From: JAVSMW01 sp032027005
GTDB lineage: Bacteria; Bacillota; Thermincolia; Thermincolales; UBA2595
DNA length: 64,000 nucleotides
Assembly (NCBI GenBank): GCA_032027005.1
Contig: JAVSMW010000011.1
Location: 62,001-126,000, forward strand
Reading direction: 5' to 3'
The notes under the pieces are model-generated. The model was not told the origin of the DNA, did no database searches, and worked only from the letters and a program-made list of their open reading frames with translations. A program made the translations under genes and the position numbers. Below are positions 59,331 to 64,000 of the stretch, one piece after another; the first letter of the stretch is position 1; every line of letters starts with the position of its first letter.

Positions 59331-62066
59331 TTATCTCTCACCCTCCTTCGCAGGGAAAACTTCTAAACGGATGGGCAACTGGGTAGACAATATGCCGGTT
59401 GCATGATGAACGGCATTGGCAATGGCAGGGGCCACCGGATTTATGGTACATTCACCCGTCCCTTTGGCCCCAAATGGGCCACTAGTAACAGGCTTCTCGA
59501 TTATATAGGTATGTATTTCAGGGAGGTCTGAAAATTTGGGCAGTTTATAATCTCTAAAGCTTTTAGTTTGACCGTAAATATAGTTTTCTTTAAGGGCATA
59601 GCCTAAACCCATCACTACTCCGCCGTAAATTTGTCCTTCGACTCCCTGTGGATTAATAGCTTTGCCCACATCGTGGGCAGCATGCACCTCAACCACCTTG
59701 ATCTGGCCGGTATCCATGTTGACCTGGGTTTCTACCAGGTGGGCCCCGTAGCTGTAAGTTTCATAAGGTTTGCCCTGGCCATCTTTTTCATCAAGTTTCG
59801 TTACATCCACATCATGGGAGGCAGTAATCCTCTCGGGCACCAATTCAGCTAACTGCCGACAGCTGATAATCTGACCGGGATTTTTGGCGTCAACGATCCC
59901 CTGACTAGTAAGTACTAGGTCATCAATTGGCACATTCATTATTTCCGAAGCTTTTTTTAGCAGGCGTGATTTTAATTCACAAACAGCTTTTTTCACTGCA
60001 TTTCCCGAGATATATGATTGTTTGCTGGCACAGGTAATGTCACCGTCAGGTGTCAGTAAAGTGTCACTGCTGACAACCGAAACGTTTTCCGTAGACTGGT
60101 TTAACTCTGTGGCGGCAATCTGGGCTAAAATTGTGTTCAAGCCCTGACCTATATCCGCTGCTCCACTAAAAATTGTGACCGAGCCATCACGCTGCATCTG
60201 AACTGCTGCCTCAGTATAATTGCCATAACCGGTTTTGCCCACTCCATGAATAGTGCAGGCAATCCCAAGTCCTTTTCTGATATTTGTCCCCAGTCTTAAC
60301 TGTTCTGAGTTTTCCTGTTCAATTATTTTTTTTCGTGCAAAATAATGTTCACGGACCGCCTCCATGCATTCACTGATGCTGACGCTCTCATCAAGCTGCT
60401 GTCTTGTAGCGGTTATAGATCCTTCTGCCATTAAATTTTGATAACGGAACTGCCAGGGGTCGATGCCAAGTTTTTTGGCCATAGCATCCAAAAGACATTC
60501 CAAGGCAAACTGAACCTGGGGAGCTCCGTATCCTCTCATCGCGCCTGAAACAGCTTTATGGGTAAAAACAGCTTGCCCTTTAAATTTCACGTTAGGAATT
60601 ACATATGGGCCTGTAAAGTGGATAGTGCTCTTGGTGACCACGCCCGGCGTCCATGAGGTATACGCTCCCGCATCCAGCAGAGCATCCATCTGTAAGGCAA
60701 CCAGTTTACCTTCCCGGGTTGCCCCTAGCTTTGCAGTCACCTTAAAGGGATGCCTTTTGTAAGATACCAAAAGTGATTCTTCCCTGCTAAATACCAAGCG
60801 GGCCGGTTTTCGTGTATAGAAGGCTGCCAGGGCTACCATATATTTGGCCAATCCTTCAATCCTGCCTCCGAATCCGCCACCTGTGGTTGTTTGCACCACT
60901 CTCACCTGGTTTAGGTCTAAACCCAATAGCTTAGCTATTTCTCTCTGATTGTAATTAACCGCTTGAGTACCGCCATAGACTACTACTCTTCCATTTTCGT
61001 CAATCTCAGCCAGGGCGCTTTCAGGTTCCAAATAGGCATGCTCCTGAGCCGGGGTGAAAAATGTTTCTTCGAGCACTACATCTGCTTCGGAAAAACCCTG
61101 TTCAGCATCCCCTTTAAACAACACTCTGCTGAAGGCCAGATTTCCCTTTTGATGGACAAGGGGAGTACCTGGCTCAAGGACAGCGGCAGGGTCAAGAACA
61201 GCCTCCAGCTGTTCATACCGGACTTTGATCAGGCCCAGACCCTCTTCAGCCGCTCTTTCACTATTGGCAACAACAATAGCCACAGGTTCTCCTAGAAACC
61301 TGACCACCCCGTCAGCCATCACCGGCTGATCTTCTACTACAGGCCCTAAACAATTGGTACCTGGTATATCCCTGGCAGTAAGGATTATTTCGATACCTGG
61401 AAATTTTTCTGCTGCCGAAGTATCAATAGCAAGAATTTTGGCATGATGGTGAGGACTGCGGAGAATTTTTACACAACTCATGTTCGCCCTCTTTATGTCG
61501 GCAGCGTAGACAGCCGTCCCATTTGCTTTGCCCAGAGCATTACTCTGCGGGATGCTTTCACCTACCAAGCCCATGCCTTTGGTCAAATTCTCTGTTTCCG
61601 CCAGTACTTTGGCGGCCAACTGAACTCCTTTTACAATAGGTTCATAACCTGTACAGCGGCAAAGGTTAGGGCTAAATTCCCTGATTATATCTTCCCTGGT
61701 TGGTTGAGGATTTTTATCTAAAAGAATTTTGGCCGTCAGGATCATTCCAGGGGTGCAAAAACCACACTGCACTGCCCCGGCATTGATAAAGGCTTCCTGA
61801 ATGGGGTGAGGATTTTCCGGAGTTCCCAGTCCTTCGATAGTGAGGATTTCGCCCCCATTAGCCTGTTCTATAGGGGTTACACATGATTTAACCTTTTTGC
61901 CATTTAAAATCACCGTACAGCTGCCGCAATGACCGGTGCCACAGCCTTCCTTAGCTCCCGCCAAACCTAAATTATCACGGAGCACCCGAATGAGTTTGGC
62001 GCCAGGTTCAACAAAAAACTCTCTCTTTTCGCCATTTACCGTTAAAAGTATTTTTGACCTGTCCAA
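59331..62066 (-). CDS. Fused 2Fe-2S/molybdenum hydroxylase (Mop-type aldehyde oxidoreductase family)
   Basis: From TTG 62066 (9 bases after AAAGGAG) the protein has 911 residues, close to Desulfovibrio aldehyde oxidoreductase (907). Residues 1-160 hold two [2Fe-2S] sites (GCGTGHCGSCTVILNG; CGFCTPGMI; NLCRCTGYE). The rest is the Mo domain (TTGGGFGGRIEGLAKY, GAMRGYGAPQVQFALE, catalytic Glu in GAKGTGECTINP). There is no FAD subunit next to it. It leads the TRAP operon behind a sigma-54 promoter, so it probably acts on the imported compound. Confidence 0.92.
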   Translation of the reverse strand: MDRSKILLTVNGEKREFFVEPGAKLIRVLRDNLGLAGAKEGCGTGHCGSCTVILNGKKVKSCVTPIEQANGGEILTIEGLGTPENPHPIQEAFINAGAVQCGFCTPGMILTAKILLDKNPQPTREDIIREFSPNLCRCTGYEPIVKGVQLAAKVLAETENLTKGMGLVGESIPQSNALGKANGTAVYAADIKRANMSCVKILRSPHHHAKILAIDTSAAEKFPGIEIILTARDIPGTNCLGPVVEDQPVMADGVVRFLGEPVAIVVANSERAAEEGLGLIKVRYEQLEAVLDPAAVLEPGTPLVHQKGNLAFSRVLFKGDAEQGFSEADVVLEETFFTPAQEHAYLEPESALAEIDENGRVVVYGGTQAVNYNQREIAKLLGLDLNQVRVVQTTTGGGFGGRIEGLAKYMVALAAFYTRKPARLVFSREESLLVSYKRHPFKVTAKLGATREGKLVALQMDALLDAGAYTSWTPGVVTKSTIHFTGPYVIPNVKFKGQAVFTHKAVSGAMRGYGAPQVQFALECLLDAMAKKLGIDPWQFRYQNLMAEGSITATRQQLDESVSISECMEAVREHYFARKKIIEQENSEQLRLGTNIRKGLGIACTIHGVGKTGYGNYTEAAVQMQRDGSVTIFSGAADIGQGLNTILAQIAATELNQSTENVSVVSSDTLLTPDGDITCASKQSYISGNAVKKAVCELKSRLLKKASEIMNVPIDDLVLTSQGIVDAKNPGQIISCRQLAELVPERITASHDVDVTKLDEKDGQGKPYETYSYGAHLVETQVNMDTGQIKVVEVHAAHDVGKAINPQGVEGQIYGGVVMGLGYALKENYIYGQTKSFRDYKLPKFSDLPEIHTYIIEKPVTSGPFGAKGTGECTINPVAPAIANAVHHATGILSTQLPIRLEVFPAKEGER

Positions 62067-62285
62067 ATTCCTCAACTCCTTTCTTGGTGACAAACAAAAC
62101 CATTGTTCTTCTTCTGCTTTGCTTAGCTTTCTGCCTTGCACAATTGGCTGTCACGCACTGTCTGCGCTATTGTTTGCACTCCATTTTCAATAGCCAGTAA
62201 ATTTGTGTCTATAACCATTAAGTGATTTATTGCTACAGTCTCGACCCCTTTTATCTGTTTTGTTGCGTCGATTTGCTAGATTAAA

Positions 62286-62302
62286 TTGCAATATCCATGC
62301 CA
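62286..62302 (-). promoter_or_regulatory. Sigma-54 (-24/-12) promoter
   Basis: On the minus strand the sequence is TGGCATGGATATTGCAA, which fits TGGCAC-N5-TTGCA with one mismatch, both GG and GC elements being correctly spaced. It lies about 220 bases upstream of the TTG start of the fused hydroxylase. A sigma-54 activator gene is in the same island. The rest of the gap 62067-62513 shows no gene. Confidence 0.7.
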
Positions 62303-62433
62303 AAACAGAAAAAGAGTTTAGCCAAGTTTACTCTAATTGACTCAGAGTAGTGGTTTGAGGACATATTGGCCTACGGCAGGAACAGAAGAAATTGCTATTT
62401 ACAGGTTTAGTTGTGTCAATTTGAAACAAATAA

Positions 62434-62474
62434 AAAGTTGGGGTGCGGCTTAATTTGAGACGCTACCCAACTTT
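62434..62474 (-). terminator. Terminator of the DMT transporter gene
   Basis: AAAGTTGGG and CCCAACTTT pair over 9 bp; on the minus strand TTTTTATTT follows. Confidence 0.75.
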
Positions 62475-62513
62475 ACGGACATTTATCTATACAGTTCTTC
62501 AGAGGAATAATAG

Positions 62514-63437
62514 TTAATTAGGTTCATGCGGGTCACACCGTTTTGCCTGAGCTTGTCTCTTCCAAAAGTTAAGAAAAACAACCCCCAAGATCACCAATAA
62601 TCCTCCTAAAATTTGATTACAATTGGGTAGTTCCTGAAGAAATAGCCAAGCAATCACAAAAGTCGCCGGCAACTCGAAGGTACTTAAAATTGCGGCCTGC
62701 CCTGCACCAATCTTCCGAATTCCGTACAATACCAAATAAAAAGGCAATATAGAACTGATAACTGCCATTGCTATGCCTATTCCCCAAACGCCAGGGACGG
62801 TCCACGGCATATTAAAGACGTCTTTTCCAAAATATGCAGCTATACCCAACGCAGAGATCCATTGAGTATAACTCATGACCGCTAAGGGAGAAACTTTGGT
62901 TAAAGCGAGTTCTCCAACTACGTTATAGATTGTATAACAAACAGCTGACCCCAAAGCGAGAAAAACTCCCATCAGTGAGGTTCCCCTGACTCCGGTCAGA
63001 ACTCCACTTGCCAATATCGCTCCACCTGTTACCAAAGCAAGCGCAATAATCTCTTTTTTCTGAACCTTTTTGTGCAAAAAAACCGCACCGACAGCTACTG
63101 TAAAAACCGTATACATATACAATAAAAATATCGCAACAGAAGCCGGCAAGAAAAATAATGCATAAGCAACCAATATGTTTGTACCCAATTTGCCAACTAA
63201 TCCGATAATAACCAAGATCCCTAGCAGCCTGGCCTTCTGTCGTAACACCTCCTGACGAAGTACCATAACAAAAACCAGCAAAATTACACCGGCAATCCAA
63301 GAGTGTAAGGCTAGCACCTGAGATGGTGTCAACCCCAAACGATATGCAATCTTGTAGAGGATAGAGGAAGCTGCAAAACAGCCCGCTGACACTAAAACCG
63401 CTGCAACACCCTGCCACCGTGAGCTTACGTTCGTCAT
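62514..63437 (-). CDS. EamA/DMT-family transporter
   Basis: The 307-residue membrane protein has about ten hydrophobic segments in two EamA repeats, the second including GAGQAAILSTFELPATFVIAWLFLQE. Members move amino acids, nucleosides or other metabolites, often outward. It lies between two molybdenum hydroxylase genes and has its own terminator. The ATG at 63437 has GGAGGCAATTAAA in front. Confidence 0.88.
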   Translation of the reverse strand: MTNVSSRWQGVAAVLVSAGCFAASSILYKIAYRLGLTPSQVLALHSWIAGVILLVFVMVLRQEVLRQKARLLGILVIIGLVGKLGTNILVAYALFFLPASVAIFLLYMYTVFTVAVGAVFLHKKVQKKEIIALALVTGGAILASGVLTGVRGTSLMGVFLALGSAVCYTIYNVVGELALTKVSPLAVMSYTQWISALGIAAYFGKDVFNMPWTVPGVWGIGIAMAVISSILPFYLVLYGIRKIGAGQAAILSTFELPATFVIAWLFLQELPNCNQILGGLLVILGVVFLNFWKRQAQAKRCDPHEPN

Positions 63438-63493
63438 TTAATTTTAATTGCCTCCGAATATTCCCCATTGTTTTCCATAATAGGAAAAGGGTT

Positions 63494-64000
63494 TTAATTA
63501 CGACGAATCATGTCTACATGTTTACTAACAGGTAGGGAATTTATCCGCAAACCAATTGCATCATAGATTGCGTTTGTAATTGCCGGGGCAATCGCGAGGA
63601 GCCCTATTTCTCCGACTCCTTTAGCACCTTGAGGCCCCGAAGGGTCATTTGCATCGACAAAAATAGTCTTTATGTCTTCCGGAGTCACGGAAATTCGAGG
63701 GATGCGGTATTTACCTAATGAATCAGTTAAGTTAATTCCTCGCTGAATGAGAAATTCTTCGGTCAGAGCAAACCCCATTCCCATAATTACCGCACCTTCA
63801 ACCTGTGTTTTTGCCGCCTCCGGATTAATAATTTTACCAGCATCAACGGCCACAATCACTTTAATTACCTTTACTTTACCCGTTTCCTCATCAACCTCAA
63901 CTAAAATCGCCGTAGTATTATAATTTATAGTTTGGTTTGTCCTATAAAGCTCAGGGTCAATTGAGCAGCTCTCATTTGCGTCTTCTAATAATGGGTAGGT
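63494..64000 (-). CDS. Molybdenum hydroxylase large subunit, C-terminal part (5' end outside window)
   Basis: The frame is open to the window edge, beginning TYPLLEDANESCSIDPEL, and ends at 63494. It shows the XDH-family C-terminus: ILVEVDEETGKVKVIKV, AGKIINPEAAKTQVEGAVIMG and the catalytic Glu in GAKGVGEIGLLAIAPAI. It is a third hydroxylase in the island, different from the two complete ones. About 168 residues are visible. Confidence 0.92.
   Translation of the reverse strand, partial: TYPLLEDANESCSIDPELYRTNQTINYNTTAILVEVDEETGKVKVIKVIVAVDAGKIINPEAAKTQVEGAVIMGMGFALTEEFLIQRGINLTDSLGKYRIPRISVTPEDIKTIFVDANDPSGPQGAKGVGEIGLLAIAPAITNAIYDAIGLRINSLPVSKHVDMIRRN

Noticed and set aside
1..64000. CRISPR arrays, rRNA, tRNA, phage or integrative element hallmarks
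   Set aside because: I looked for regularly spaced direct repeats, tRNA-like cloverleafs, rRNA signatures, integrases and phage structural genes and saw none.

Overview
The window looks like a chromosomal piece of a strictly anaerobic, spore-forming Firmicute (Clostridia; a Peptococcaceae/Desulfotomaculum-like organism is my inference). Evidence for sporulation is a spore photoproduct lyase, a YhcN/YlaJ-type lipoprotein and a DUF1540 protein. SLH-domain and BlaI/BlaR-type genes point to a Gram-positive cell. Evidence for anaerobic life is a glycyl radical enzyme with its activase, EtfAB-linked dehydrogenases, three molybdenum hydroxylases, a CooC-type ATPase and a probable selenoprotein. I see no rRNA, tRNA or CRISPR array. 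Nearly all genes lie on the minus strand. One undetermined base (52994) sits inside a repeat, so the sequence is a draft assembly.

Region 1 (1-16.8 kb) is a catabolic island with an IclR regulator. Operon A (7891 to 13) encodes two FAD-linked oxidases, a CCG-type Fe-S subunit, EtfB, EtfA and a CoA-acylating semialdehyde dehydrogenase. Operon B (16466 to 11709) encodes a glycyl radical enzyme, its activase and an MmgE/PrpD protein. The same 129-bp element, about 80% identical, lies upstream of both operons, so they are probably co-regulated parts of one pathway. Between them are an MFS transporter and the wreck of an ABC transporter, fused across an apparent 18-bp homology.

Region 2 (17-42 kb) is mostly housekeeping, envelope and spore functions: LysE exporter, BlaI/BlaR pair, Na/Pi cotransporter, chemoreceptor, D,D-carboxypeptidase, SLH protein, SplB with an overlapping small gene, CooC-like ATPase, EF-G paralog, a UGA-containing glutaredoxin that I read as a selenoprotein, RNase HI, a GMC oxidoreductase complex, HEPN/MNT pair, RmuC and Fic. 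It carries several inverted-repeat elements.

Region 3 (42-64 kb) is a second catabolic island. It has a three-subunit molybdenum hydroxylase, a corrinoid-adenosyltransferase-like protein, MaoC, ATC-hydrolase-like protein, thiolase, sigma-54 activator, acyl-CoA ligase and a PreA-like dihydropyrimidine-dehydrogenase gene broken by a MITE. Next comes a sigma-54-promoted unit: a fused Mop-type hydroxylase, a DctPQM TRAP transporter, a ferredoxin and a cyclase-family protein that lacks its metal ligands. A DMT transporter and a third, partial hydroxylase follow. Together these suggest uptake, hydroxylation, CoA activation and beta-oxidation-like breakdown of an aromatic, heteroaromatic or cyclic amide compound. 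The substrate cannot be read from the sequence.

Mobile or repeated DNA includes a MITE family (179 and 198 bp, 4-bp target duplications), a 275-bp element with 40-bp inverted ends, a 173-bp palindrome, two related hairpin elements and a decayed copy of a cyclase gene 3' end.
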